DNA of 46,664 bases from an uncultured Intestinimonas sp. (GCF_944387725.1 NZ_CALXGA010000009.1:1-46664), one strand, 5' to 3'; counted from the first letter of the stretch, positions 16,957 through 26,089 are shown. Notes: generated from the sequence alone by a model not told the origin. Numbers and translations: made by a program.

Positions 16957-18020
16957 GCCCCGCCCCCGATTTCCAGCAGCATGGCCTGGAGGTCCCCTGC
17001 CCGGACCTCCCGGGGGTTGGCGGGGATGCAGGCGTCGGCCAGGGCGGCCTGGATAAGGCCGGGCAGGGCCTCCCGGAGGTCTCCGGCGGATACCGGGAGC
17101 CGGGGGGCGATCTTCAGCCGGGTCCGCAGCCGGGTCAGGGCAGCGGCCAGCGCCCGGGGATTCCCAGCCAGGCCGCAGAGCCTGGCCAGCCGGCTGTATC
17201 CCTCCGCCGCCCGGGGGTCCTGGGCGTTGAAGAGAATTACCTGGGGCAGCAGCAGGGCGTTGAGCCGCCCATGTGGAAGGTGGAACCGTCCGCCCAGAGC
17301 GTGGGCCAGGGCGTGACACACCCCCAGCCCGGCGGCGTTGAAGGCCATACCCGCCATACAGGAGGCGTAGAGCATGTCCCCCTTGGCAGTCCGGTCCCCG
17401 GTGTAGGCGGCGGGGAGGCGCTGATCGGCCAGGGCGAAGGCCCGTTCCGCCAGGGCCCCGGAGAAGGGACTGGCCCCCCGGGCCACGGCGGCCTCGGCGG
17501 CGTGGGTGAGGACGTCCATGCCGGTGTCGGCGGTGACCTGGGGGGGCACCCCGTCCAGGAGGCCGGGGTCCAGAACTGCGGCCTCCGCCAGCAGGCCGTC
17601 ATCCACCAGGGGGATTTTCACCCCCCGGTCGGTGTCGGTGAGGACGGCGAAGGAGGTGACCTCGCTGCCGGTGCCCGCCGTGGTGGGGATGCACCAGAGG
17701 GGCGGGCGCTCCTTCCCGCACCAACACATGGCCTTGGCGCAGTCCATGGGGGAGCCGCCGCCAAAGGCCACCACCGCGTCGGGCCGGAAGGCCCGGAGGG
17801 CGGCCACCCCCTCCGCCACCAGCCGGAGGGACGGGTCTGGCTCCACCCGGTCGAAAACCTCCACCGGCCCGGTGAGCCGGGCCTTCACCCGGTCCAGGAG
17901 TCCGGAGGAGGCCAGAAAGGCGTCGGTGACCACCAGCACCCGCTTCCCCGCCAGGGCGTCCAGGGCCTTCATGGGCTCCGGCCCGAAATAAATTTTGGGC
18001 TTGACCGCAAATCGTTCCAT
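16953..18020 (-). CDS. eutG: EutG-like iron-containing alcohol dehydrogenase
   Basis: The 355-residue enzyme is a group III alcohol dehydrogenase: VVAFGGGSPMDCAKAM (nucleotide binding), IPTTAGTGSEVTSFAV, TGMDVLTHAAEA, and GVCHALAHALGGRFHLPHG with the metal-ligand His residues. It should reduce acetaldehyde to ethanol and recycle NADH for EutE. It is shorter than enteric EutG (about 395). It is the first gene of the operon; the ATG at 18020 follows aggggtggagc. The leader 18021-18136 shows no clear promoter or paired ANTAR hairpins by eye. Confidence 0.88.
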   Translation of the reverse strand: MERFAVKPKIYFGPEPMKALDALAGKRVLVVTDAFLASSGLLDRVKARLTGPVEVFDRVEPDPSLRLVAEGVAALRAFRPDAVVAFGGGSPMDCAKAMCWCGKERPPLWCIPTTAGTGSEVTSFAVLTDTDRGVKIPLVDDGLLAEAAVLDPGLLDGVPPQVTADTGMDVLTHAAEAAVARGASPFSGALAERAFALADQRLPAAYTGDRTAKGDMLYASCMAGMAFNAAGLGVCHALAHALGGRFHLPHGRLNALLLPQVILFNAQDPRAAEGYSRLARLCGLAGNPRALAAALTRLRTRLKIAPRLPVSAGDLREALPGLIQAALADACIPANPREVRAGDLQAMLLEIGGGA

Positions 18021-18136
18021 GCTCCACCCCTGCTTTTTCCTTGATGGCCTTAGTATGGCAGGAGGGCAGAAAAATATCGCAGGTACAGAAAAATTTCTCC
18101 CCTCGCTTTCGTGCCGCCGCGCTCCGCCTGTGGGTA

Positions 18137-18170
18137 TAAAAAAGGACAGCCGATTTTCTCGACTGTCCTT
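18137..18170 (-). terminator. intrinsic terminator after the acyl-CoA dehydrogenase remnant
   Basis: On the minus strand AAGGACAG(TCGA)...(TCGG)CTGTCCTT forms a 12-bp stem followed by TTTTTTA. It separates the remnant (stop at 18226) from the eut operon and so would insulate eut from upstream transcription. Confidence 0.85.
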
Positions 18171-18225
18171 CTGTTCCGAAATCATGCCCGCAGAATCAAA
18201 GGCAAAGCGGCTGGTTCCCGCAGCC

Positions 18226-18775
18226 TTACCCCTTGAGCAGATTCCGGGAGATGACCATCTTCTGGACCTCGGAGGCGCCCTCGTAGATGCGGAGAATCCG
18301 GGCGTCCCGGTACATGCGCTCGATGGCGTAGTCCTTCATGTCGCCGTAGCCGCCGTGAATCTGGAGGGCCAGATCGCAGCAGAATCAGGCGGCCTCGCCG
18401 GCGTACCACTTGGCCATGGCGGCCTCAGTGGTGCAGGGCTTCCCCTCCTGCCGCAGGCCGGCGGCCCGGAGGGTCAGCAGCCAGGCCGCGCCGGCCCGGA
18501 TATCCATGTCCACCAGGTACCACTGGAGCCCCTGGTTGGCGTTGATGGGCTTGCCGAACCGCACCCGCTCCCCGGAGTACTTCACCGCCTCCGCGCCGGC
18601 CCCGCAGGCCTGAGCCGCGATGCCGATCCGGCCCCCGTCCAGGCCCATCATGGCGATCTTGAAGCCCTCGCCAAGATGGCCCAGGATGGCCGTCTTGGGT
18701 AAGCGCACATCCTCCAGCACCAGCTCGGATACAGCGGCTCCTCGGATGCCCCTCTTGCCCGGGACAGGGTACTAT
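18226..18775 (-). pseudogene. acyl-CoA dehydrogenase, C-terminal part with an in-frame stop
   Basis: The frame reads GKRGIRGAAVSELVLEDVRL, GLDGGRIGIAAQACG and AAMAKWYAGEAA, then TGA at 18385-18387. It continues in the same frame as [20 protein letters not shown] and [18 protein letters not shown] to TAA at 18226. These are the middle and C-terminal domains of a flavin acyl-CoA dehydrogenase, including the IHGGYG motif. The first roughly 200 residues, with the catalytic flavin-binding part, are gone where conjugative-element debris starts near 18775. Confidence 0.85.
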
Positions 18776-18809
18776 GAGCGATCTCCTGGGTGGCGCGTAA
18801 CTCCCGAAA

Positions 18810-18980
18810 ATGGACACGCTGAAAAAGGAGCGCCGGGAGCGCTCCGAAAAGAAAAAGGCTCTCTATGCTGAATACCGCAAGGCCCAGGCGGATATGTGGC
18901 AGGCTGTTGCGGTCAAGGCGAACATTGACCATCTGCTCGGCCATACGGACGGGCGGGAAAATAAGGCCCAGGAGCGATAG
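18810..18980 (+). pseudogene. relaxase C-terminal fragment
   Basis: Fifty-six codons (MDTLKKERRERSEKKKALYA ... AVAVKANIDHLLGHTDG) match the coiled-coil tail seen at the end of MobA-type relaxases of clostridial mobile elements. The nicking domain is absent and there is a stop just upstream at 18798. Recognition is from memory of the conserved VKANIDHLLG end. Confidence 0.6.
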
Positions 18981-19098
18981 CTCCGGGACGCAGACAACAG
19001 GCGCTTGCGCCTGGACTTCTGGACACTTTGGACTGCACCCCGTCAAGTAGACAGGGAAATAAAAAGCAAAAAAATTCTATTTTAAGGTTTCATGTACT

Positions 19099-19264
19099 TA
19101 GGGCTTGTTTGAAAATTGGCGATGTGTCCAGCAGCGAGGGGTTTTGGGCCGCTGGCAAGCAATTTTTTCGCAGGAATCCTGGCGGATTTCAAGGAAAAAT
19201 TGCGCCGTCCAGGGGGCAAAAGACCCGCCGGTTGGGCATGTTGACATGTTTCAAACAAGCCCTA
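19099..19264 (-). mobile_element. TA-flanked miniature element, copy D (166 bp)
   Basis: Inverted relative to copies A-C. It ends three bases before the ATG of the serine recombinase remnant, so it separates that gene from its original ribosome binding site. Confidence 0.92.
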
Positions 19265-19267
19265 ATT

Positions 19268-19747
19268 ATGGATAGTAGAATAGATGCAATTTACGGGCGG
19301 CAGTCGATTGACAAAAAGGACAGAATCAGCATTGAACGTCAATTTGAATTTTGCCGCTATGAGCTTAAAGGCGGTGAGGGTAAGGAATACAAAGACAAGG
19401 GCTACTCTGGCAAGAACATTGAGCGCCCCGACTTCCAGCGGCTTCTGCAGGACATCAAGCTGGGCTTGATTAAGCGGGTGATCGTCTACAAGCTGGATCG
19501 GATTAGCCGTTCCATCGTGGACTTCGCAAAGCTCATGGAACTGTTCAAGCAGTACAATGTGGAGTTTGTGTCCTGCACAGAAAAGTTTGACACTTCCACG
19601 CCAATGGGCCGGGCGATGCTCAATATCTGCATTGTCTTTGATGACTGGGAGTCCGTGAGCTTTGACGATAAGCGCAAGGCGGTTGATATACTCATATCAC
19701 AGATTGACGCTACCAGTGAGAGTGTTACAATCCACTGGAAAATCTAA
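19268..19747 (+). pseudogene. serine recombinase, internally deleted
   Basis: The 159-residue frame begins MDSRIDAIYGRQSIDKKD and carries the resolvase catalytic domain: the Ser in YGRQS, the VYKLDRISRS segment and STPMGRAMLNI. After about residue 122 it jumps to a typical C-terminal end of a large serine recombinase (ESVSFDDKRKAVDILISQID...VTIHWKI). The zinc-ribbon and DNA-binding middle is missing (full proteins are about 500 residues). It is in frame, so a short protein could be made, but it should not recombine DNA. Confidence 0.75.
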
Positions 19748-20047
19748 AACCTTTTCACTTGGCATTATGCCCTTGCAAAAAATAGTTTGCTGTATTTAGA
19801 TAGAAGGGTTGGTCAGCGGAGATTGGCTTTGATGAACGAAACCATAGCGGAAGAGCCAGACCCATTCCAAATATTTTACGCAATCCGCGCAAAAGCAGAA
19901 GGATTGCTGTAAATTCCCAGATATGATACCCTTTTTGACCGTCCCTGCAAAAAAGGTGGATAAAAGGAAATGTTTGTTGTAAAATAAAAGTTGATTGTAA
20001 AATCAAGTTGATCACCGAAAAGAAACGTCCACAGTGACCTTTATCCT
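19748..20047. other. AT-rich debris without a recognised gene
   Basis: Directly after the recombinase stop the same frame stays open for 54 codons (LLYLDRRVGQRRLALMNETI...) to TAA at 19912, with no start signal. The rest is AT-rich and has no coding pattern. It looks like residue of the same mobile element. Confidence 0.4.
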
Positions 20048-20275
20048 GTGGTAAAATATGCCGTGGGCGACGGCTACCTGCTGCTGGCCTATCTGGCCGG
20101 GGATGTGCAGCCGGAGGACATAGAGCAGATGACGGAATATGCCCCGGCTAAAATCATCATCTCCCGTGACAGCGTTGCCGACGATGCCGCCATGGCCAAC
20201 GCCTACTCCATCCTGCGGGACCATGGCGTTGAATTAAAATTATTAAAATATGGTTATCCCTTTCGACCGGCTTGA
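20048..20275 (+). pseudogene. probable DNA methyltransferase C-terminal fragment
   Basis: The frame reads DGYLLLAYLAGDVQPEDIEQ ... APAKIIISRDSVADDAAMAN ... LRDHGVELKLLKYG, the pattern seen at the end of adenine DNA methyltransferases carried on conjugative elements, where this tail follows the methylase domain. No catalytic motif remains. The call is uncertain. Confidence 0.4.
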
Positions 20276-20462
20276 AATTTCTTGATATAGCTGTGAGTCA
20301 AAGAAAAAAGAATCATTCCGAATACAACAGAGTAAAGTTTGCGTATTTCCAGGGCGATATCACCATAGATAAATTAGCTCCAACGCCTTCTGCTGCAAGG
20401 AGTTGCAATTCGCTGATGCAAAGGGATAACCATATTATTAAAATTAGAGTGAGGGGAAAGAA

Positions 20463-21059
20463 ATGGAATACAATCAGCTTCCTAAGGGTTTTTTCAAAAA
20501 GAATCCGCTCGACCAATTATCCGCTGCCAATATTGCCTATTTTTCCATAACTGCCGGGTTTGATGAGGATCTGGAGAATGAAGTGTTTGATTTGGCAAGA
20601 AAGAAAATGGATGCCCAGCGCTTGGATAAAATCAATCGGGAGCGGGAGGAAATCCCCCATCTTGAGACCGGCGAGGACTTTGTTCGGTTTATGCGGAGCG
20701 ACTACGATATCGTAAACCGTCACATGCTATGTAAGCGGGCGCTGACTATGCAGCAGATCGTCATCCCGCCCATGCTGCACAGATTTTGTACCAGTATGCA
20801 GGATATGTTTATCGAGACCGCAGTATATATCCTGGCCCATGCGGAACAGTCCTATGTGGAGCAGCTGAAGACCCTGTACCCGAAAATTCGGGACCCTTAT
20901 GCACAAAGTATGACCTGCCTGGTGTTTGGGATCCAAAAACAAGAGGATACCCTTCCTCTGCTGCTGGCGGAATACCAGCGCCTACAGAAGGAATTCCCGG
21001 AAGAAAACCTGGGCCAAGGGCCGCTGCTGGCCATCTATATCCTGTACAATAAGGCGTGA
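20463..21059 (+). CDS. hypothetical protein, helical
   Basis: The 198-residue protein (MEYNQLPKGFFKKNPLDQLS...) has a good ribosome binding site (gtgaggggaaag). It has no signal or membrane segment. Helical pairs such as ALTMQQIVIPPMLHRF and AVYILAHAEQSYVEQLKTLY and PYAQSMTCLVFGIQKQEDTL suggest HEAT-like repeats, which usually mediate binding to other proteins. It is lower in GC than the core genes and lies next to mobile-element debris, so it may be cargo of the lost element. No family was recognised. Confidence 0.7.
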   Translation: MEYNQLPKGFFKKNPLDQLSAANIAYFSITAGFDEDLENEVFDLARKKMDAQRLDKINREREEIPHLETGEDFVRFMRSDYDIVNRHMLCKRALTMQQIVIPPMLHRFCTSMQDMFIETAVYILAHAEQSYVEQLKTLYPKIRDPYAQSMTCLVFGIQKQEDTLPLLLAEYQRLQKEFPEENLGQGPLLAIYILYNKA

Positions 21060-21346
21060 TTGCCGTGAAACTGGTACTTCACCCAGTTAGAAATTGGAGA
21101 TTGGATTTCGAGCGGAATTTTTGCGAAACAAGGCAGAGGACGCCGGCAGGCAGTCGTCCACCAAGGACGATAACGAAGTGATGCGGAAATTCCGCCGGAA
21201 GGCAAATGCAGGTCTCTGGCTTGGTGGAGTACGAGTACTCCACCAAGCCTTCCAAATGGACGCGGTCAACGCTGTGGTGGATGAGCGGCAGACTTCTCTT
21301 CTCCCGGAGATGGGCCAGAGCAACGCCCTCTATGTTTTTCCGCCGG
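21060..21346. other. intergenic region with a perfect hairpin
   Basis: No convincing gene; open frames here lack start signals. A perfect 14-bp stem with a 4-base loop (ggcttggtggagta / tactccaccaagcc) lies at 21217-21248, beyond the radical SAM stop on the minus strand. It has no T tract on either side, so its role is unclear. Confidence 0.5.
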
Positions 21347-22222
21347 TCAGAACCCCCGGGTCCACTCGGGGCGCATCCCCGCGCCGCTCTCCAGGGCCCG
21401 GTCCAGCTGGGCCAGGAACCGCTCCCGGTCCTCCGGTAGGCTTCCCTTCAAAGGCACATAGTTGGAGGCGTGGTCGCAGGTGAAGTGGAGGGGGTCCACC
21501 TCCAGCTTTTCGATGAGGAGCCGGGCCTCCCTGAGGGTGTCCATGGGGGTCACGGGCTGGAATCTGCCCGCCTGGCAGTCCTCATAGAGCTCGGTGCCCG
21601 GATAGAGGCTCAGGGTCAGGGCGGAGAGGTGTCGGGGCTTCATCTGGTTCATCATAGCGGCGGTATCCAGGATGTGGCGCTCTTCCGCCTCCTCCCCCCG
21701 GCCCGCCAGGCCCAGGAGGATCATCACCCACAGGTCCATGCCCGCCTCCCGGAGCCGGAGGCCGGCCTCCAGCATCTGCTGGGCGTCCACCCCCTTCTTC
21801 ACCTTCTTCAAGAGGGCGTCACAGCCGGTCTCCACCCCCAGATAGGCCCGGGCCAGGCCGTGCTCCCGCAGGAGTTTTAAGTCCTCCGGGGACTTGGTGA
21901 GGGTGCTCCTGGGGCCGGCGTAGGTGGTGACCTTTTCCAGGGAGGGAAAGGCGGCGTAGAGGGCGTCCAGGATGGTCAGCAGGTCCTGGGTCTTCATAAT
22001 GATGGCGTCCCCGTCGCAGAGGAAGACCCGCCGCACGTCGCCGTAATAGGCCTTGGCCATGCGGATGTCCTCCAGGATGTCCTCCATGGGCCGGATGTGG
22101 AACTTCTTGTCCCGGTACATATTGCAGAAGGTGCAGGTGTTGTTGGAGCAGCCCACCGTGGCCTGGAGCAGGTAGCTCTTCCACTCCCCGGGGGGCCGGT
22201 AGATATCGCCTTCGTATCGCAT
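21347..22222 (-). CDS. radical SAM protein of unknown substrate
   Basis: The 291-residue protein has a cluster motif C-x4-C-x2-C (CSNNTCTFC, residues 25-33) rather than the usual C-x3-C-x2-C, a spacing that recurs in one clade of radical SAM proteins. LGVETGCDALLKKVKKGVDA and GLRLREAGMDLWVMILLG fit the TIM-barrel S-adenosylmethionine-binding strands. No second cluster or accessory domain is seen. The gene starts one base after hisC ends, so it is in an operon with DUF951 and hisC; there is no histidine pathway gene beyond hisC here. Confidence 0.88.
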   Translation of the reverse strand: MRYEGDIYRPPGEWKSYLLQATVGCSNNTCTFCNMYRDKKFHIRPMEDILEDIRMAKAYYGDVRRVFLCDGDAIIMKTQDLLTILDALYAAFPSLEKVTTYAGPRSTLTKSPEDLKLLREHGLARAYLGVETGCDALLKKVKKGVDAQQMLEAGLRLREAGMDLWVMILLGLAGRGEEAEERHILDTAAMMNQMKPRHLSALTLSLYPGTELYEDCQAGRFQPVTPMDTLREARLLIEKLEVDPLHFTCDHASNYVPLKGSLPEDRERFLAQLDRALESGAGMRPEWTRGF

Positions 22223-22223
22223 G

Positions 22224-23288
22224 TCAAACCTCCGTGAGTTCTTTCAGGGCGGCCGTCAGGGCGGACATCTCCCCGTCGGCGCCCACTGTAATCCGCAGGC
22301 AGTCCCGAATGCGGGGCCGGTCGAACCATCGCACCAGAATGCCCCGCTCCCGCAGACCGTCCAGCAATACCTTGGCCGGGACCTCCGGGTGGCGGACAAA
22401 GAGGAAGTTGGCCTGGGAGTCGGTGACGGTAAAGCCCATATCCCGCAGAGCCAGGGCCGTCTGGTCCCGTGTCCGAACCACCTGGGCGGTCCGCTCCTGG
22501 AAGTAGGCCGTGTCCGCGATGGAGGCCGCCGCCGCAGCCTGGGCGGCCCGGTCCACGGTGTAGGAGTTGATGGAGTCCCGGACGCACCGCAGGGCGGCGA
22601 TGAGTTCGGGACAGGCCAAGGCATAGCCCACCCGGAGTCCCGCCAGGGCGTGGCCCTTGGACAGGGTGCGCACCACCACCAGATTGTCGTACTCCCCCAC
22701 CAGGGCGTCGGCTGAAGCGCCGCCGAAGTCGATGTATGCCTCGTCCACCAGCACCACCTGGTCCCGGTGGGCCTCTAGGATGCGCCGGATGCCGGCCAGC
22801 TCCACCGCCAGACCGGTGGGGGCGTTGGGGTTGGCCACCACCACCCCGCCGCAGCCAGGAGGGAGAAAATCCTCCACCGGCAGGGTAAAGTCCTCCGCCA
22901 AGGGGACCAGCTCCACCGGCAGGCCGAAATAGCGGGCATAGACGGCATAGAAGGTGTAGGTGATGTCGGCAAAGCGCACCGGCCGGTCCGGGTCGAAGAA
23001 GGCCTGGAAGCAGAAGGCCAGCACCTCGTCGGAACCGTTGCCGGGAAAGACCTGCTCCGGGGAGAGGCCATGGACGGCGGCGGCGGCGGTGCGCAGCTCG
23101 ATGCACTCCGGGTCTGGGTAGAGCCGCAGGCTGTCCCCGGCGGCGGCCCGAAGGGCCTCCAGGGCCTTTGGAGAGGGTGGATAGGGGTTCTCGTTGGTGT
23201 TGAGCTTGATGAACTGCCGGTCCCGGGGCTGCTCCCCGGGTACATAAGGGACCATGTCCCGGATGCGCCGGCTCCAATGCTTTTTCAT
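22224..23288 (-). CDS. hisC: histidinol-phosphate aminotransferase-like enzyme HisC
   Basis: The 354-residue enzyme is a fold-type I pyridoxal-phosphate aminotransferase. It shows LNTNENPYPPSP near residue 25, PGNGSDEVLAFCFQAF, NPNAPTG, VDEAYIDFGG and the cofactor Lys in VRTLSKGHALAGLRVGYAL. HisC converts imidazole-acetol phosphate and glutamate in histidine synthesis; related enzymes act on aromatic amino acids or in cobalamin synthesis (CobD), and the isolated context cannot exclude these. Its start overlaps the DUF951 stop (ATGA). Confidence 0.88.
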   Translation of the reverse strand: MKKHWSRRIRDMVPYVPGEQPRDRQFIKLNTNENPYPPSPKALEALRAAAGDSLRLYPDPECIELRTAAAAVHGLSPEQVFPGNGSDEVLAFCFQAFFDPDRPVRFADITYTFYAVYARYFGLPVELVPLAEDFTLPVEDFLPPGCGGVVVANPNAPTGLAVELAGIRRILEAHRDQVVLVDEAYIDFGGASADALVGEYDNLVVVRTLSKGHALAGLRVGYALACPELIAALRCVRDSINSYTVDRAAQAAAAASIADTAYFQERTAQVVRTRDQTALALRDMGFTVTDSQANFLFVRHPEVPAKVLLDGLRERGILVRWFDRPRIRDCLRITVGADGEMSALTAALKELTEV

Positions 23289-23479
23289 GTGGCTTCCTCT
23301 CCCTCCCGAAAGATCTTGCGGATGCTCTTTTCCGCCTTGCTCCGGGGCAGCATGACCTCATGGCCGCAGCCCTGGCACCGAAGGCGGAAGTCCATGCCCA
23401 CCCGGAGCACAAGCCACCGCTTGCTCCCGCAGGGGTGGGCCTTCTTCATCTCCAGCACATCGTCCAGACGCACATCCAT
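23285..23479 (-). CDS. DUF951 family protein
   Basis: The 64-residue protein has the DUF951 pattern: MDVRLDDVLEMKKAHPCGSK, then LRCQGCGHEVMLPRSKAEK. The Cys-x2-Cys plus the upstream Cys suggests metal or nucleic-acid binding. Function is unknown; the family is widespread in Firmicutes. First gene of the hisC operon, with its start near a gggag-like site. Confidence 0.88.
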   Translation of the reverse strand: MDVRLDDVLEMKKAHPCGSKRWLVLRVGMDFRLRCQGCGHEVMLPRSKAEKSIRKIFREGEEAT

Positions 23480-23636
23480 CTCTGACCGCCTCCCGTCTCC
23501 GCATGGGTTCCCCTTGGTTCGGGAACCGAACGGATATCATTATAAGTTCCCAAGCCCTCCCTGTCAATTCCCGGTTTCCCGCCGCATATAGTGACCTATC
23601 CAGAAAAAACACAGCGACGGAAAGGAATGATGCGGG

Positions 23637-24569
23637 ATGCTCAGCCGCTTTCTCCCCGAGGGCCGGCGCCTGAACACGCCGGAAAACCGTGGGGCCTGCG
23701 CCAGTCTGGAGGCTCTGCGCTCCGCCCGGGACCGGGGCGTCATCTTGGAGGGTCAGGCCCTCTCCTGCAGCCCGGAGCACCACCTGACGGTCTCCCTGGG
23801 CCCCTTCACAGGGGTGATCCCCCGGGAGGAGGCCGCCCTGGGGGTGGCTGAGGGGACCGTCCGGGACATCGCCATCCTCTCCCGGGTGGGCAAGCCGGTG
23901 TGCTTCCTGGTGGAGGAGGCGGAGGAGGGGCCGGAGGGCCCCCGCGTCCGCCTCTCCCGCCGCCGGGCCCAGATCCTGGCCCGGGATGCACTGATGGCCC
24001 GGCTCCGGCCGGGGATGGTCATTCCCTGCACCGTCACCCACTTAGAGCCCTTTGGGGCCTTCGTGGACATGGGCTGCGGCCTGGCGTCCATGATCGGCAT
24101 CGAGCACATTTCGGTCTCCCGCATTCCCCATCCGGCCTGCCGCTTCACTCCGGGGCAGGAGATCTTCGCCGCCGTGCTGGACACCGACCCGGCGGCGGGC
24201 CGCGTGCGGCTCACCCACCGGGAGCTGCTGGGCACCTGGGAGGAAAACGCCCGGCGGATCTCCCCCGGGATGACGGCGGTGGGCTGGGTCCGGGGCATCA
24301 AGGAGTACGGGGCCTTTGTGGAGCTCTTCCCCAACCTCTCCGGCCTGGCCGAGCCCCGGGAGGACCTCCGGGAAGGGGACCGGGTCTCGGTCTTCCTCAA
24401 GGCCATTCTGCCCGAACGGATGAAGATCAAGCTGCTGGTCATCGACCGCCTGCCCCCGGATCCGGGCCCGCCGCCCCTGACCTATTTCATCACCGGCGGC
24501 CGCCTGGCCCACTGGCGCTACGCCCCCGAGGGCTGCCGCCGGACCGGGGCGGAGACGGCATTTGTCTGA
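23637..24569 (+). CDS. S1 RNA-binding domain protein
   Basis: The 310-residue protein contains two clear S1 (OB-fold) domains: about 120-190 (GMVIPCTVTHLEPFGAFVDM) and about 212-275 (GMTAVGWVRGIKEYGAFVEL). A degenerate one lies at about 35-105. This resembles the short, ribosomal S1-like proteins of Clostridia, which bind mRNA or 30S subunits. A run ggaaagg lies about ten bases upstream of the chosen ATG; two ATGs just before it are in another frame. Confidence 0.85.
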   Translation: MLSRFLPEGRRLNTPENRGACASLEALRSARDRGVILEGQALSCSPEHHLTVSLGPFTGVIPREEAALGVAEGTVRDIAILSRVGKPVCFLVEEAEEGPEGPRVRLSRRRAQILARDALMARLRPGMVIPCTVTHLEPFGAFVDMGCGLASMIGIEHISVSRIPHPACRFTPGQEIFAAVLDTDPAAGRVRLTHRELLGTWEENARRISPGMTAVGWVRGIKEYGAFVELFPNLSGLAEPREDLREGDRVSVFLKAILPERMKIKLLVIDRLPPDPGPPPLTYFITGGRLAHWRYAPEGCRRTGAETAFV

Positions 24570-24708
24570 GCACACCGGCCCAAAACCTGAGGTTCCCATG
24601 AACCCACAGTGGCTTCAGATGTTCTGAAAAGGGGAAGCTGTGTCGAATCCCGCCGCCCGCGCATAGGATGCCCTGGGGGGTCCTTCCCCCGAAAGGAGGT
24701 AACACGAA

Positions 24709-26089
24709 TGGGTGTTACAAATTCTAATAAGGTTCTCAGCACAGACCGCATCGGCTGCGACGGGACCCTGCGGGTGACCCTGGCCCTGACGGCCACGCCG
24801 GATATCCTCACCAACCCCACCGACATCGTGCTGATTCTGGACCGCTCCGGCAGCATGGCCGGAGCGCCCTTGGCCAGCATGAAGGCTGGGGCCAAGCAGT
24901 TCATCGACATCATCGCCGAGGCCACCGGCGGTGCGCCCAGCGGCCAGATTGGCTCCGGCAGCCGCATCGGCATTGTCAGCTTTGCCGGAAACGCCGCGGA
25001 TGACACCCAGCTTATCACCTCGGTGGCCGGCCTGAAAGCCGCCGTGGACGGGCTCACCGCCGGCGGGAACACCAACCACGCCGACGCCTTCTCCACCGCC
25101 GCCCAGCTCTTTGACCCGGCCTCGGCCAACGCTAAGGTCATGGTCATGTTCACCGACGGCAACACCACCACCGGTGCGCCTCCCGCCCCTGTGGCCGCCG
25201 CGGCCCGGGCCCAGGGCATCGTTATCTACTGCATTGGCCTGGTGGGGGCGGACGGCCTGGACGTGAGCGCCCTGAACGAGTGGGCCACCGACCCCGACGC
25301 CTCCCATGTGGCCGTGACACCGGACGCGGCAGACCTGGAGGCCCTCTTTGCCGCCCTGGCCGCCAACATCTCCAAAGCGGGGGCCACCGACATCGTCATC
25401 GACGAGCGGCTCCAGCCCGACTTCGTCCTCGCCAACATCCTGACCCCCAGCAAGGGGACGGCCACCCAGCTGGACAGCCGCTCCCTGCGGTGGACCATCT
25501 CCGAGCTGGGGGTGACGGCCAGCGAGAGCGCCACCCTGTCCTTTGACATCCGGCATGTGGCCCAGAGCTCCGGGGTCAAGCCGGTGAACCAGTCCATCAC
25601 CTATTCCGATGCGGAGGGGAACCAGGCCGCCTTCCCCGACCCCTCGGTGACGGTGGACTGCGGCGGGGTGGTCTACACCGAGCCCTGTCCCATCCCCGTG
25701 GACCTGGAGGCCGAGGGCTGCGCCGACACCGTTCTGGTGGATCTGGGGACGTCTATCAGGAGTCCCAGGGCCGCATCCTCCAGCTGAGCGTGACCCTGAA
25801 GAACATCTGCCCTGGAAAGCGGACCGCCCTGGCCGCCATTCTCACCGAGGTGGACTCCCAGGGCAGCGAGTACCCCCGGGGCATGAAGACCATGACCATC
25901 CCCGCCCACAGCGGCCCCCACTGCCGGGATATCCAGGTGCGGTGCATCAAGTTCGTGGTCCCGGAGGACCTGGACGTCTCCGGCGGCTCCCCCCTGTCCA
26001 CCTGTGACCGGCGGCGCTTCAAGGCACGGTTTATCGCCCACAGCATCGACGCCGGCTTCCAGTGCTGCAATACGGCGGCCCCCGTGTAA
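24709..26089 (+). pseudogene. von Willebrand factor A domain protein, frameshifted near 25748
   Basis: It begins behind a near-perfect site (aaaggaggtaacacga) with MGVTNSNKVLSTDRIGCDG. A vWA domain spans about residues 35-225 with the metal-ion site DRSGSM, a Thr-containing loop (TAGGNTNHAD) and MFTDGNT. A beta-rich domain follows. At the GGGG run 25745-25748 one G appears missing: the frame then ends at 25787, while the other frame continues as DVYQESQGRILQLSVTLKN to a stop at 26089. Without the shift the protein would be about 460 residues. No signal peptide is seen. The shift may be a real mutation or a sequence error. The upstream motif GCATAGGATG recurs before the Cys-rich gene at 41117. 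Confidence 0.8.

Noticed and set aside
18021..18136. EutV-dependent antitermination leader or cobalamin riboswitch before the eut operon
   Set aside because: The one clear terminator (18137-18170) lies upstream and fits the end of the dehydrogenase remnant; no paired hairpins with the expected loops and no B12-box were seen.
21094..21483. 130-codon plus-strand frame
   Set aside because: It crosses the perfect hairpin, has no ribosome binding site and ends opposite the radical SAM gene.
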